A stretch of 64,000 nucleotides of DNA. Origin: Pandoraea bronchicola. GTDB lineage: Bacteria; Pseudomonadota; Gammaproteobacteria; Burkholderiales; Burkholderiaceae. The position numbers were made by a program, and so were the translations under genes. Where the stretch lies: contig NZ_CABPST010000007.1 in NCBI RefSeq assembly GCF_902459805.1, positions 1-64,000 on the forward strand. The letters are read 5' to 3'. Shown piece after piece: positions 41,748 to 51,323 of this stretch (position 1 is the first letter of the stretch; each line of letters opens with the position of its first letter). The notes beneath the pieces were generated by a model. It searched no databases. It was not told the DNA's origin and was given only the letters and a program-made list of their open reading frames with translations.

Positions 41748-42597
41748 ACTCGTAGTCGATCAAGCGGAAGGACTGCGCCGGTTGGTGGCGCGCCATACCA
41801 CGCGTATCGTCGCGGTGGTAGGTAGTGCGCCTGAAGCGGGTCAGACGAGTGTTGCCCTGAATCTGGCCAGTGCGCTGGCCCATCACGGTCAGGATGTCGT
41901 GCTGGCCGACGAGAGCGGCCATGCGGCGCCGGCCCTCGGTCTGCCGCTGCGCGGCGACATCCACGACGTGCTCGCCGCGCGCGTATCGCCTGAGGCGATT
42001 CGCGTCCACACGCGCGACAACGTCGTCCTGGTGCCAGTGGCGCACCGTCATCCCGAACGTATCGATCCGTCGCTCGCGCTGCCATTGCTGACGACGGGCG
42101 AGCCCGATATCGTGGTCATCGATTGCACCCACGCGGGGGGGGCGGTGTTGAGCCCGCTCGCTGCGCATGCGCACGACGTGCTGGTGGTGCTCGGCTGCGA
42201 GCCGGCGGCGATCACGGGGGCGTATTCGTGGATCAAGCTGGCGCATTTCGAGTATGCGCTGGCGCAATTCCGGGTTCTGGTGAATCGGGCAGAAGATATC
42301 GAGGCACGCGTGGTGTGCCGCAATCTGGCAACGACGGCGAGCCGCTATCTGGCGGTGTCGCTGGACCTGGCAGGCCATGTCCCCGTGGATCGGCAAGTCA
42401 TGCGTGCGCGGCAACTGACGCGCACCGTGGTCGATGCGTTCCCGATGGCGCCGGCGGCGGTGGCCTATCGTCAGTTGGCGGCACAGGTGATGCATTGGCC
42501 GTTGGCCATGCGAGAGACAGGTCCGGCGGCGCTCGGTGCCGATCGCGGCAGCGAGCTGACGCATGGGGTGGGCACGGTCAGTGCCCACACGGTCTGA
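41740..42597 (+). CDS. flhG: FlhG/FleN-like protein with a degenerate Walker A
   Basis: 285 aa, TTG start overlapping the flhF end by 8 bp. The N-terminal DQAEGLRRLV is the FlhF-activating motif of FlhG. The fold follows MinD-like ATPases (VALNLASALAHHGQDVVLAD, then IVVIDCTHAG). However, the P-loop position reads GSAPEAGQTS instead of KGGVGKT, so both conserved lysines are lost. Classical ATP binding and hydrolysis are therefore doubtful. In other bacteria FlhG limits flagellar number; here it may act as an adaptor or FlhF activator only. Confidence 0.85.
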   Translation: MVKLVVDQAEGLRRLVARHTTRIVAVVGSAPEAGQTSVALNLASALAHHGQDVVLADESGHAAPALGLPLRGDIHDVLAARVSPEAIRVHTRDNVVLVPVAHRHPERIDPSLALPLLTTGEPDIVVIDCTHAGGAVLSPLAAHAHDVLVVLGCEPAAITGAYSWIKLAHFEYALAQFRVLVNRAEDIEARVVCRNLATTASRYLAVSLDLAGHVPVDRQVMRARQLTRTVVDAFPMAPAAVAYRQLAAQVMHWPLAMRETGPAALGADRGSELTHGVGTVSAHTV

Positions 42598-42633
42598 CAT
42601 CACGGCACGCGTCGAGAGGAAGCGGAGGGAAAC

Positions 42634-43362
42634 ATGTATACCGCGCGCGGGAAGGTCGACACGAACGACACCCTGACCCAATACGCGCCATTGGTGCGCC
42701 GTCTGGCGCTGCAATTGATGGCGAAGCTGCCGGCGAGCGTGGAATTGGAAGATCTGATTCAGGCGGGCATGCTCGGGCTGCTCGATGCGTCGAACCGGTA
42801 TCAGGAGACGCAGGGCGCCCAGTTCGAAACGTACGCGAGCCAGCGCATTCGCGGGGCGATGCTCGACGAGTTGCGCGAGCTGGACTGGGCCTCGCGAGGC
42901 ATTCGCAAGACAGCGCGTCAGATCGAGCAGGCGGTGCAGCGACTGGAGCAACGGCTGGGACGAGGGCCGTCCGAGAGCGAGATTGCGGGCGAGATGTCCA
43001 TCGGACTGGCCGAGTATCAGCACATGCTGCAGGAAGTGCACGGCTGTCAGTTGATCTATTACGAAGATTTCGAAGCGGCTGACGAAGAGCCGTTCATCGA
43101 CCGGATCTGTTCGGACCCGGGGGCCGATCCGCTCACCATGCTGCTCGACGAGGGCTTGCGCGGCGGCGTCGTCGATGCGATCGACCGCTTGCCCGAGCGC
43201 GAAAAATTGCTGATGAGCCTCTACTACGAGCAAGGGTTGAATCTGCGCGAAATCGGCGCGGTGCTCGAAGTGAGCGAGTCTCGTGTCTGCCAGTTGCACA
43301 GCCAGGCGATCTCGCGCTTGCGCGCGACGCTGCGTGAGAAGGCGTGGACGTCGGCGAGTTGA
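42634..43362 (+). CDS. fliA: Flagellar sigma factor FliA (sigma-28)
   Basis: 242 aa. Region 2 has LVRRLALQLMAKLPASVELEDLIQAG and FETYASQRIRGAMLDELRELDW. Region 4 has the helix-turn-helix GLNLREIGAVLEVSESRVCQLHSQA. It directs RNA polymerase to late flagellar promoters and is held by FlgM. GGAGGG lies 6 bp before the ATG. It ends the plus-strand flh unit. Confidence 0.97.
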   Translation: MYTARGKVDTNDTLTQYAPLVRRLALQLMAKLPASVELEDLIQAGMLGLLDASNRYQETQGAQFETYASQRIRGAMLDELRELDWASRGIRKTARQIEQAVQRLEQRLGRGPSESEIAGEMSIGLAEYQHMLQEVHGCQLIYYEDFEAADEEPFIDRICSDPGADPLTMLLDEGLRGGVVDAIDRLPEREKLLMSLYYEQGLNLREIGAVLEVSESRVCQLHSQAISRLRATLREKAWTSAS

Positions 43363-43429
43363 GTCGCGGGAAATAGAAATCGCTCGGCGGCTTGCGCATC
43401 TCGGCGCACCGCATCCTCAAAATTCGGAA

Positions 43430-43623
43430 AGTCGTGGCCGGGGTGGCCGGCGATTGGCTCGCAAGTGGCGAAAAGGCTCCGCAATCGCTGGCCGAGCTAT
43501 CGCTATCGCGGCGAATTCCGAGTGCGCATTCCGCCAACGCCGCATCGTGCGCTGGTGATCGAAGCTGCAGAACGGGGTGTGAGCCTGAATCGGCTCGCGA
43601 GCCTTAAGCGCTCGACGAACTAA
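43430..43623 (+). pseudogene. Frameshifted remnant of a HicB-like antitoxin gene
   Basis: From about 43501 to the TAA at 43621-43623 one frame reads YRGEFRVRIPPTPHRALV then IEAAERGVSLNRLASLK, the C-terminal ribbon-helix-helix region of HicB-type antitoxins. The segment expected just before it (AGDWLASGEKAPQSLAELS) is found in a different frame at about 43436-43492. No start codon or HicA partner is visible. The gene appears truncated and frameshifted. It lies between the convergent fliA and flgN genes, a permissive place for such debris. Confidence 0.5.
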
Positions 43624-43629
43624 GCCCGG

Positions 43630-44088
43630 TCAGGCCGTCACGCTACCGCCGCTCGAACGCGGCGTGGTGCGGCCATCCGGGCCGTACAGCGGAGCGTTCT
43701 TCTCCGGGCCGTACAGCACGTTCAGGGCTTGCTGGGTGTAGGTCAAGCGGGTGTGGATGAGTACGCCATTCGTATCGTTGGCGCGTTTGGCGTCCAACGC
43801 GGCGGCGAGCAGCGCCTTCCAGGCGGTGTCGATGCGGGAGTCGGCGGCCGCGGCGGCCGTGGCGCCAGCCTCGTCAGGCGTGAAACCCAGTGCTTCCAGT
43901 TGAGCGTCGCGCTCGCGGCCGAGTGTCGCGAGTTCCGTGACGGCGCGCGTCTTGCGCTCGGTCAGCTCCGGCAACGCGTCGAGCGTGCCGTTGACCAGTG
44001 CCTGCTGTTCCTCACCAAGCAACGCCGAAAACGCGCCAATGGCGGTCGTCTCGGCAGACAGGGCGTTCAGCAGGGCATCGGTGGTCAT
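43630..44088 (-). CDS. flgN: Flagellar export chaperone FlgN
   Basis: 152 aa, mostly helical. It is the chaperone for hook-filament junction proteins FlgK and FlgL. The segment ALPELTERKTRAVTELATLG matches the family, and the C-terminus (QQALNVLYG, then YGPDGRT) is typical of betaproteobacterial FlgN. It overlaps the flgM stop by 4 bp. Confidence 0.9.
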   Translation of the reverse strand: MTTDALLNALSAETTAIGAFSALLGEEQQALVNGTLDALPELTERKTRAVTELATLGRERDAQLEALGFTPDEAGATAAAAADSRIDTAWKALLAAALDAKRANDTNGVLIHTRLTYTQQALNVLYGPEKNAPLYGPDGRTTPRSSGGSVTA

Positions 44089-44426
44089 GACTTCGATTGC
44101 GTAGAAAGCAGATCGCGCGCGGTCGCGATGAGACCGTCCGCAATCTTGGAGGGATCGATAGTGAGCTGGCCCTTGGCAATCGCGTCCTTGATGGCGGCCA
44201 CCTTGCTAACGTCGATATCTGCCGAGCCCGTCTGGGCGAGCGCTGCCTGCAAGGCGCGCATTTCCGACGACAGTGCGCTCGTGCTCACGCTCGCATCGCT
44301 GGCGGCATTTGCCACGGACGACGCCGAGCCATCGGCACCTACAGTGCCGGCGGTCGTCCGATCGGTCGCCGCCGCCTTGCCGGCGCCGACGCCAGTCAAC
44401 GGATTGGCGGGTGGTTTGATCTTCAT
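44085..44426 (-). CDS. flgM: Anti-sigma-28 factor FlgM
   Basis: 113 aa from the ATG whose A is at 44426 (MKIKPPANPL); a longer frame from 44483 is rejected. The disordered, Ala/Ser/Thr-rich N-terminal half is followed by the FliA-binding helices (about 55-113), with VSKVAAIKDAIAKGQLTID and DPSKIADGLIATARDLL. It holds FliA until the hook is finished, then is exported. Confidence 0.93.
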   Translation of the reverse strand: MKIKPPANPLTGVGAGKAAATDRTTAGTVGADGSASSVANAASDASVSTSALSSEMRALQAALAQTGSADIDVSKVAAIKDAIAKGQLTIDPSKIADGLIATARDLLSTQSKS

Positions 44427-44459
44427 GTGCTTTCCCCAGAAACTTGCCTGTGTAACGGC

Positions 44460-44487
44460 ATTATCCGCCCTAACTTTAGGCAAGTAA
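44460..44487 (-). promoter_or_regulatory. Putative flgMN promoter
   Basis: On the minus strand TTACTT (44487-44482) and GATAAT (44465-44460) are 16 bp apart. The leader to flgM is 33 bp. A palindrome GTAACATCCTGTTAC (44484-44498) overlaps the -35 and may be an operator. Confidence 0.4.
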
Positions 44488-44552
44488 CATCCTGTTACCA
44501 GTTCAAGTGACCGGGTGATTTCAGCGAATACTAAATCGTAGTAAGTGCTTAC

Positions 44553-45566
44553 TCAAAGTGCAACTTCGACTTCGACGTTGCCACCTTTGCCAGTCTTGAC
44601 CGTGCCGCTGACCACCTGACCGGCGCGGGTGCGCACCTGAACGGGGTCGCCAGCACTGGCACGCGAGAGCACCTGTCCTTCGGTGCTGACTTCGAAACCG
44701 GCGCCGCGCGAGACCACGCGGACCGTTTGTCCCTGCTGAACGGCAATTGCACTGCGCAGCAGATCGGAGCGAATCGGCAGCCCCGACGTAATACGGTTCA
44801 CGGCAACGGTGCCGACGATCTGTCCGGCATCTGTCGCCACGGTGCGCGGCAGCAGCGTGAGATCGCCCTGGCGCGGCGACAGATCGTTTGGCCCGATGGT
44901 CTCGCCGGGATTGATCTGGCGCGCCGCAACGAAGTACGTTGCATTGATGCTCACGCGTGCCTGCAAATACAGCGTCCACGGACGCTCGCCCGAGCAACGC
45001 ACGCCCACGGTCGTCGAGCCCCACAGGCGCGCCCCGGGCGGCAGAAACGGTTCGAGCACCGGGCAGGCTGGCATCCGATCGGAGACCGCGTCGCCGACCG
45101 TGACGCTCACGCGCCCGGGCAACCCGGTCGTTTGTTCGCGCAGGAAGCGTTCGGCCGTTTGACGAATGACTTCTGTGTTCTGGAACTGAGAATTCTGGGG
45201 GGCGGCCTGAGGCGCCTGCGCGTTCGCGCTGGCGACACCGGTATTCGCAGCATTCGGATTGGCGTTCGTCGTCGTAACGGGGCGAACCAGGTTCGGCGTG
45301 TTCGATGCGACGCCGCCCGCGGCGGCGTTGTTGCCGGGGATGACGATAGCGCCCGGGCCGAGCGTGTTGCCGAGGTTCTGTGCGGCGGTGTCGGAGGCGA
45401 TACCTGCGGCGGGGGACGCGGCCTGCGCGAGGCCCGGCATTGTCAGGCTTGCCAGGCTCAGTGCGGCTGCCAGCAGGCCGGATCGTACGGACGAGCGCTG
45501 GCGCTGCCGCTGCGCATGGCGCGCGTGCGGGGCACTGGCAAGACCGCTGCCGAATTTGCCTGCCAT
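44553..45566 (-). CDS. flgA: Flagellar P-ring assembly chaperone FlgA
   Basis: 337 aa from the ATG with A at 45566, preceded by AAGGAGAG; a start at 45599 is less likely. A long basic leader and signal peptide end near residue 50 (LAQA). A Pro/Asn/Ala-rich stretch (about 55-115), longer than in enteric FlgA, precedes the SAF domain (NPGETIGPNDLSPRQGDLT) and the C-terminal FlgA domain. It is periplasmic and helps FlgI polymerise. Confidence 0.93.
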   Translation of the reverse strand: MAGKFGSGLASAPHARHAQRQRQRSSVRSGLLAAALSLASLTMPGLAQAASPAAGIASDTAAQNLGNTLGPGAIVIPGNNAAAGGVASNTPNLVRPVTTTNANPNAANTGVASANAQAPQAAPQNSQFQNTEVIRQTAERFLREQTTGLPGRVSVTVGDAVSDRMPACPVLEPFLPPGARLWGSTTVGVRCSGERPWTLYLQARVSINATYFVAARQINPGETIGPNDLSPRQGDLTLLPRTVATDAGQIVGTVAVNRITSGLPIRSDLLRSAIAVQQGQTVRVVSRGAGFEVSTEGQVLSRASAGDPVQVRTRAGQVVSGTVKTGKGGNVEVEVAL

Positions 45567-45994
45567 GCTTACTCTCCTTGCAGCCGTCACCCGATGCAAC
45601 CACGGGGTGCTCGACGCTCAACCTGCCTCAGCACACGAAAACCGCCCACGTATCCACGTGAAGCCGACGGCACCGGGCAGCGTTCCTATGCCTGGGGGGC
45701 GAACCCCGCCCGATGCCGTCAGGAAGCCATTCTAGAGATGTCCTGTGGCGGGGCATGGCTCGAAATGGCGGTCAATCTCCTTCCTATTCCTCCGATTGAA
45801 TCCCGGGGGGGACGCATACGATGCGAAGCATGCCAAAAGGTCCGTACTTTTTCCGGACCCGGCAGGACATCCCGTCTGCGCACCGCGCGGCGCCCGCCAG
45901 ACACCTCTGAGCGGACCCGTTGCCACTCGCGCACCACGGGCAGGTTTCTTGTGCATTACCCAGCATCAGGGCAAGCATCGGGCGAGACGAGATC
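45567..45994. promoter_or_regulatory. Divergent control region between flgA and flgB
   Basis: 428 bp without a gene, expected to hold class II (FlhDC-dependent) promoters for flgA and flgBCDEFGHIJ. A small inverted repeat GGTCCG (45839-45844) and CGGACC (45854-45859) over a T-rich loop is visible. No convincing -10/-35 pair was identified on either strand. Confidence 0.4.
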
Positions 45995-46432
45995 ATGGAC
46001 AAACTGGACGCGGCATTGCGATTTTCCCAGCAGGCGCTGGCCATGCGCGCCTATCGCCAGGAGGTGATCTCGTCGAACATCGCCAACGCGGACACGCCGG
46101 GATACAAGTCGCGTGACGTCGATTTCAACAATGCATTGAGCCAGGCTGTCGAGCGCGGCGCGCAGCAACAGCTCGCCACCGAGTCGAGCGTGTCGCTCTC
46201 GCGCACATCGTCGCGCCACATCGCCGGACGTGGCGTGAGCATGGCGCCGCCGCTGGGCGGCCCCGAGCTGCTCTATCGCGTGCCGTATCAGCAAAGCGTG
46301 GACGGCAACACCGTCGAACTCGATGCCGAGCGCGTGAACTTCGCCGATAACGCCGTGCATTACCAAACGGGCCTCACGGTCCTGTCCAGCCAGATCAAGA
46401 CGATGCTGGCAGCCATCACGAGTCAAGGGTAA
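45995..46432 (+). CDS. flgB: Flagellar proximal rod protein FlgB
   Basis: 145 aa from the ATG at 45995 ([10 protein letters not shown]); the in-frame start at 45920 adds 25 unlikely residues. The rod-family motif [20 protein letters not shown] is near residues 28-47. It begins the flgBCDEFGHIJ operon. Confidence 0.95.
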   Translation: MDKLDAALRFSQQALAMRAYRQEVISSNIANADTPGYKSRDVDFNNALSQAVERGAQQQLATESSVSLSRTSSRHIAGRGVSMAPPLGGPELLYRVPYQQSVDGNTVELDAERVNFADNAVHYQTGLTVLSSQIKTMLAAITSQG

Positions 46433-46437
46433 GTGCC

Positions 46438-46842
46438 ATGCCACTCATGAGCATTTTCGATGTTGCCGGCTCGGCCATGACGGCCCAGTCGCAGCGCATG
46501 AACGTCACGGCCAGCAATCTGGCCAACGCCGAGTCGGTGACCGGCCCCGACGGTCAGCCGTACCGCGCCAAGCAGGTCGTGTTTCAGGTCAACCCGGTGG
46601 CCGGGGCCGACGTCGGCGGTGTGAAAGTGGCCGGGGTGGTCGAAGACCCGTCGCCACTCAAGACGGTGTACGACCCGAAGAATCCGGCAGCCAATGCCCA
46701 GGGCTACGTCACCATGCCCAACGTGAATCCGGTGGAGGAGATGGTCAACATGATCTCCGCTTCCCGTTCCTATCAGGCCAACGTCGAGGCACTCAACACC
46801 GCCAAGACGCTGATGCTCAAAACCCTCACGGTCGGCCAGTAA
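46438..46842 (+). CDS. flgC: Flagellar proximal rod protein FlgC
   Basis: 134 aa. N-terminal [20 protein letters not shown] with [10 protein letters not shown], and C-terminal [20 protein letters not shown] are hallmarks of rod proteins. It begins 5 bp after flgB. Confidence 0.96.
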   Translation: MPLMSIFDVAGSAMTAQSQRMNVTASNLANAESVTGPDGQPYRAKQVVFQVNPVAGADVGGVKVAGVVEDPSPLKTVYDPKNPAANAQGYVTMPNVNPVEEMVNMISASRSYQANVEALNTAKTLMLKTLTVGQ

Positions 46843-46865
46843 GGGGCCGCGCGGAGACCAGAACA

Positions 46866-47597
46866 ATGGCAAGTATCAACACGTCGAACCCTGCCAACCT
46901 CTCGCAGTCGTTCCTCGACTCGGTCAACGGCACGGCGAGCAACAGCTCGAGCTCGAAGTCCTCGGCAGGCAGCGCAGACGACCTGCAGAACAGCTTCCTG
47001 AAGTTGCTCGTCGCACAGATGAACAACCAGGATCCGCTCAACCCGATGGACAACTCGCAGGTGACCTCGCAGCTCGCGCAGATCAGCACGGTCTCGGGCA
47101 TCACCCAATTGAACACCACGCTGTCGTCGGTGACGTCACAGCTCAACTCGACGCAGAGCCTGCAAGCCGCCGCGCTGGTCGGAAAGGGTGTGTTGATCCC
47201 GGGCAACAACGTCGGCGTTGGCAGCACCACGGCGACGGACGGCACCGTCACGAAGACGGCCACCCCGTTCGGCTTCGAACTGCCGAGCGATGCGGACACC
47301 GTCACGATCCAGATCAAGGACAGCACCGGCAAGGTGGTGCGCACGGTCAACGCGGGCGCGCTCGACGCTGGGGTGCAGGCCCTCACGTGGGACGCCAAGG
47401 ATGATTCCGGCGCCGCAGTGGCCGATGGCAACTACACGTTGACGGTCAACGCCTCGGCCAACGGCAGCGCGGTGACGCCGACGCTGCTCTCCTATGCCCA
47501 GGTGCAGAGCGTGGTCGCCAGCACGACCGGCGCGCCGCTGCTCAATGTCGGCACGGGCTCGAACGTCAAGCTCTCCGACGTGCGCGAGATCCTGTAA
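46866..47597 (+). CDS. flgD: Flagellar hook capping protein FlgD
   Basis: 243 aa. The N-terminal FLKLLVAQMNNQDPLNPMDN (about 40-59) is the export and capping motif; FlgD_ig and Tudor-like domains follow (FGFELPSDADTVTIQI, YTLTVNA). It caps the growing hook and is absent from the finished flagellum. Confidence 0.95.
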   Translation: MASINTSNPANLSQSFLDSVNGTASNSSSSKSSAGSADDLQNSFLKLLVAQMNNQDPLNPMDNSQVTSQLAQISTVSGITQLNTTLSSVTSQLNSTQSLQAAALVGKGVLIPGNNVGVGSTTATDGTVTKTATPFGFELPSDADTVTIQIKDSTGKVVRTVNAGALDAGVQALTWDAKDDSGAAVADGNYTLTVNASANGSAVTPTLLSYAQVQSVVASTTGAPLLNVGTGSNVKLSDVREIL

Positions 47598-47676
47598 CCG
47601 CTCTTATCCGACGTAAGCCCTCAACCGTTTTCATCGCGACAGACATCGTCGACAACCGAATTTCAGGAGTATCACC

Positions 47677-48933
47677 ATGGCATTTTCGACCGGATTGAGC
47701 GGCCTGAACGCCGCCTCCAAGGACCTGGACGTCATCGGCAACAACGTTGCCAACGCGGCCACCGTCGGTTTCAAGCAGGGACAGGCACAGTTCGCCGACA
47801 TCTACGCCAACTCGCTGTTCGGTGCGGGCAACAACACCGTCGGTATCGGTACGCGTGTGTCGACCGTCGCGCAACAGTTCACGCAGGGCGACATCACGGT
47901 CACGAACCGTCAGCTCGACCTCGCAATTTCGGGCAACGGTTTCTTCCGCGTGTCGAACAACGGCACCATCGCCTACACGCGTAACGGCCAGTTCTCGCTC
48001 GACAAAAACGGCTACATCGTCGATGCCAACGGCGACCACCTGACCGGCTATCTCGCCGGGCCGAACGGCATCATCAACAGCGTGTCGCCGGTCGACCTGC
48101 AGATTCCGACGGGCGATCTGTCGCCGACGGCCACCACCAAGATCACGGGTCAGTTCAACCTCGACTCGCGCAAACCGGTCATTACGACTCCGTTCTCGAT
48201 CACCGACTCGAGCTCGTACACGAACGCCACGTCGCTCAAGGTCTACGATTCGCTGGGCAACTCCCACGACGTAAATGTGTACTTCGCAAAGTCGAGCGTC
48301 GACCCGGTGACCAACAACGCCACGTGGTCCGTGTACGCCTCGGTCGACGGCACGACCCAGGTCGGGGCCGGCCCGATTGCCACTATGACGTTCAACTCGG
48401 CGGGGAGCCTCGTGGCGCAGACGGATTCGACGGGCGCTGCCGTCACCGGCCCGATCACGCTGCCGACGATCACCTACGGCAACGGCGCATCGAACGCCAA
48501 CATGACGTTCGACCTGTCGGGCACCACGCAATACGGCAACACCTATTCGCCGAACACGCTCACACAGAACGGCTACACGTCGGGCCGTCTGACTGGCTTC
48601 ACGTTCAACGCCGATGGCACCATCGTCGGCACGTACTCGAATACCCAGTCGATGACGCTCGGTCAGGTGGCGCTCGCCAACTTCAACAACGTGCAGGGCC
48701 TGATCCCGCTGGGCAACAACCTGTGGTCGGAGTCGGCCGATTCGGGCATTCCGATCGTCGGCGTGCCGGGTGGCACGAACCTCGGCAAGCTGCAGGCGGG
48801 CGCTGTGGAAGCGTCGAACGTCGACCTGACGGCGGAACTGGTCCACATGATCACGGCGCAGCGCAACTATCAAGCCAACGCGCAGACGATCAAGACGGAA
48901 GACCAGTTGATGCAGACGATGGTGAACCTGTAA
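47677..48933 (+). CDS. flgE: Flagellar hook protein FlgE
   Basis: 418 aa. N-terminal GLSGLNAASKDLDVIGNNVA and C-terminal SNVDLTAELVHMITAQRNYQ form the D0 coiled coils; the middle is the surface-exposed D1/D2 region. AGGAG precedes the ATG by 8 bp, fitting high expression. Confidence 0.96.
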   Translation: MAFSTGLSGLNAASKDLDVIGNNVANAATVGFKQGQAQFADIYANSLFGAGNNTVGIGTRVSTVAQQFTQGDITVTNRQLDLAISGNGFFRVSNNGTIAYTRNGQFSLDKNGYIVDANGDHLTGYLAGPNGIINSVSPVDLQIPTGDLSPTATTKITGQFNLDSRKPVITTPFSITDSSSYTNATSLKVYDSLGNSHDVNVYFAKSSVDPVTNNATWSVYASVDGTTQVGAGPIATMTFNSAGSLVAQTDSTGAAVTGPITLPTITYGNGASNANMTFDLSGTTQYGNTYSPNTLTQNGYTSGRLTGFTFNADGTIVGTYSNTQSMTLGQVALANFNNVQGLIPLGNNLWSESADSGIPIVGVPGGTNLGKLQAGAVEASNVDLTAELVHMITAQRNYQANAQTIKTEDQLMQTMVNL

Positions 48934-48973
48934 GGCGGGCCGCGCACATGCGTAACTTGGACGGAGGCCGTCG

Positions 48974-49717
48974 ATGGATCGTCTGATCTATATCGCCATG
49001 ACGGGCGCGAAGCAGGCGATGGAGCAGCAATCGACCACCGCCAACAATCTGGCGAACGTCTCGACGCCGGGCTTTCGCGCCCAGCTCGCGGCGTTCCGTC
49101 AGGCCCCGGTGCGCGGGGCAGACGGCACGACGGGCACACGCACGTTCGTGGCCACGTCCACGCCGGGCACCGACTTCACGCCCGGTGCGATGCAGCAGAC
49201 CGGCCGTGCGCTCGACGTTGCCATTCAGGGGCAGGGCTGGCTCGCCGTGCGCGACGCGCAGGGCCGCGAAGCCTACACCCGTGGCGGCAACCTCGAGATG
49301 ACGGCCGACGGCCAGATCACGTTGCACGGCTTGCCGGTGATGACCGACGCCGGGCCGGCCGCAGTGCCGCCGGGCGCGGCCGTGACCATCGGCACCGATG
49401 GCACCCTCTCTGCGCTGGGACAGGGCGATCCGCCCAACTCCATCGCCGTCATGGGGCAGTTGAAGCTGGTGAATCCGCCGGAAGGCAATCTGGTGCGCGG
49501 CGACGACGGACTGTTCCGCACGGCGAACAACGCACCGGCGCAGGTCGATCCGAATGTCGTGGTGGTCTCGGGCTCGATCGAGAACAGCAACGTCAATCCG
49601 GTCAGTGGCCTGGTGAACATGATTTCGCAGTCGCGGGCTTTCGAGATGCAGATGAAGATGCTCTCGACGGCCGATACCAACGAACAAACCGCCAACCAGT
49701 TGCTGAACTTCAGCTAA
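48974..49717 (+). CDS. flgF: Flagellar proximal rod protein FlgF
   Basis: 247 aa. N-terminal [20 protein letters not shown] and [20 protein letters not shown] are typical, with the C-terminal [25 protein letters not shown] is present upstream. Confidence 0.95.
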   Translation: MDRLIYIAMTGAKQAMEQQSTTANNLANVSTPGFRAQLAAFRQAPVRGADGTTGTRTFVATSTPGTDFTPGAMQQTGRALDVAIQGQGWLAVRDAQGREAYTRGGNLEMTADGQITLHGLPVMTDAGPAAVPPGAAVTIGTDGTLSALGQGDPPNSIAVMGQLKLVNPPEGNLVRGDDGLFRTANNAPAQVDPNVVVVSGSIENSNVNPVSGLVNMISQSRAFEMQMKMLSTADTNEQTANQLLNFS

Positions 49718-49784
49718 CGCGCGCGTGGTGCGCCAAGGTCGTCAGCGACCTCGCACCGCTGCCGTACACGGGGAGAATGACCCA

Positions 49785-50567
49785 ATGATCCGTTCGCTCT
49801 ACATCGCTGCTACCGGCATGAATGCCCAGCAGACGAACATGGACGTGATTTCGAACAACCTCGCCAACACCAGCACGAACGGCTTCAAGAAGGGCCGCGC
49901 GGTGTTCGAGGATCTGCTGTATCAGACGATCCGCCAGCCTGGCGCTCAGTCGTCGCAGCAGACGTTGCTGCCCTCGGGCCTGCAACTGGGCACGGGGGTG
50001 CGCCCGGCTGCGACCGAGCGCATCTTCACGCAGGGCAACCTGACCTCGACGAGCAACGCCAAGGACGTGGCCATCAACGGCGACGGCTTCTTCCAGGTGC
50101 TCATGCCGGACGGCACGACGGCCTACACGCGCGACGGCTCGTTCCAGGTCGACAACAACGGCCAGCTCGTGACGGCATCGGGTTTCCCGATCCAGCCGGC
50201 CATCACGATTCCGGCGAACGCGCTGTCGCTGACCATTGCTCGCGACGGCACGGTCTCGGTCACGCAACCGGGCAACACGGCCAACGTGCAGATCGGTACC
50301 TTCCAGCTCGCCACGTTCATCAACAACGCCGGCCTGCAAAGCATGGGCGAGAACCTCTACGCAGAGACGGCCGCCTCGGGCGCGCCGAACGTGGCGCAGC
50401 CGGGGACCAACGGTGCGGGCGTGCTCAACCAGAACTACGTCGAAACGTCGAACGTGAACGTCGTCGAAGAGCTGGTGAACATGATTTCTGCACAGCGTGC
50501 CTATGAAATCAACTCGAAGGCGGTGACCGCATCCGACCAGATGCTGCAACGTCTGACGCAGATGTAA
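49785..50567 (+). CDS. flgG: Flagellar distal rod protein FlgG
   Basis: 260 aa, the same length as in E. coli, from the ATG at 49785 with GGGAG 9 bp upstream; an in-frame GTG at 49725 is rejected. [20 protein letters not shown] and the FlgG-specific [20 protein letters not shown] are present. Confidence 0.96.
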   Translation: MIRSLYIAATGMNAQQTNMDVISNNLANTSTNGFKKGRAVFEDLLYQTIRQPGAQSSQQTLLPSGLQLGTGVRPAATERIFTQGNLTSTSNAKDVAINGDGFFQVLMPDGTTAYTRDGSFQVDNNGQLVTASGFPIQPAITIPANALSLTIARDGTVSVTQPGNTANVQIGTFQLATFINNAGLQSMGENLYAETAASGAPNVAQPGTNGAGVLNQNYVETSNVNVVEELVNMISAQRAYEINSKAVTASDQMLQRLTQM

Positions 50568-50609
50568 GCAGCGGTTCGCCGCTGAAAGCACTCAGGAATG
50601 AACGTCGAT

Positions 50610-51323
50610 ATGTCCGCTCAAACGACCGCTACTCAGCGCAGCGCAGGCCACGCGCGGTACCTAGCGCTTGTCGCCGCCGCCGCGTTGAGCGGTCTGGCGG
50701 GCTGCGCCTACGTCCCGCAAGAGCCTGTGGTGACCGGCCCGACGACCACGCGTCCGCCACCCCCGCCGGTGGCGGCCGATCCGGAAGGCTCGATCTACCG
50801 TCCTCTGTACTCGAACCGTCCGCTGTTCGAGGACCGCCGCCCGCGTAATGTTGGTGACATTCTCACGATCGTCATCAACGAGAACACGGCGGCGAGCAAG
50901 AACTCGGCGGCCAACACGACCCGCGCGGGCAGCGGCAATCTGACGCTGAACCAGACGCCAGGCGTGATCGGCGGCGTGCTCAATAACCAAGGACTGGACG
51001 CGAGCGGCGCGAACAAGTTCGACGCCAAGGGCGCGGCCAACGCCAACAACGTGTTCTCGGGACAGATCACCGTGACCGTGATGGACGTGCTTTCCAACGG
51101 CAACCTTGCGGTGGCCGGTGAGAAGCAGATCGCGATCAACCAGGGCACGGAGTACATCAAGTTTTCGGGGATCGTCGCCCCGCAGACCATTTCAGGCGCG
51201 AACACCGTGCCTTCGACGCAGGTGGCCGATGCGCGCATCGAATACCGTGGCAAGGGCTACATCAATGAAGCCGAAACCATGGGCTGGCTGCAGCGCTTCT
51301 TCCTCAACGTTTCGCCCTTCTGA
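50610..51323 (+). CDS. flgH: Flagellar L-ring lipoprotein FlgH
   Basis: 237 aa from the ATG at 50610. An ATG at 50598 (four residues longer) directly abuts the AGGA ribosome site and is less likely. The lipobox LAGC places the acylated Cys at residue 32. [20 protein letters not shown] is the family core. It forms the outer-membrane ring. The stop overlaps the flgI ATG. Confidence 0.94.
   Translation: MSAQTTATQRSAGHARYLALVAAAALSGLAGCAYVPQEPVVTGPTTTRPPPPPVAADPEGSIYRPLYSNRPLFEDRRPRNVGDILTIVINENTAASKNSAANTTRAGSGNLTLNQTPGVIGGVLNNQGLDASGANKFDAKGAANANNVFSGQITVTVMDVLSNGNLAVAGEKQIAINQGTEYIKFSGIVAPQTISGANTVPSTQVADARIEYRGKGYINEAETMGWLQRFFLNVSPF

Noticed and set aside
46346-46353. GCCGATAA inside flgB, and similar matches inside mnmG, parB and atpF, as sigma-28 -10 elements
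   Set aside because: None has a TAAA or TCAA element 15 bp upstream, and all lie inside genes.
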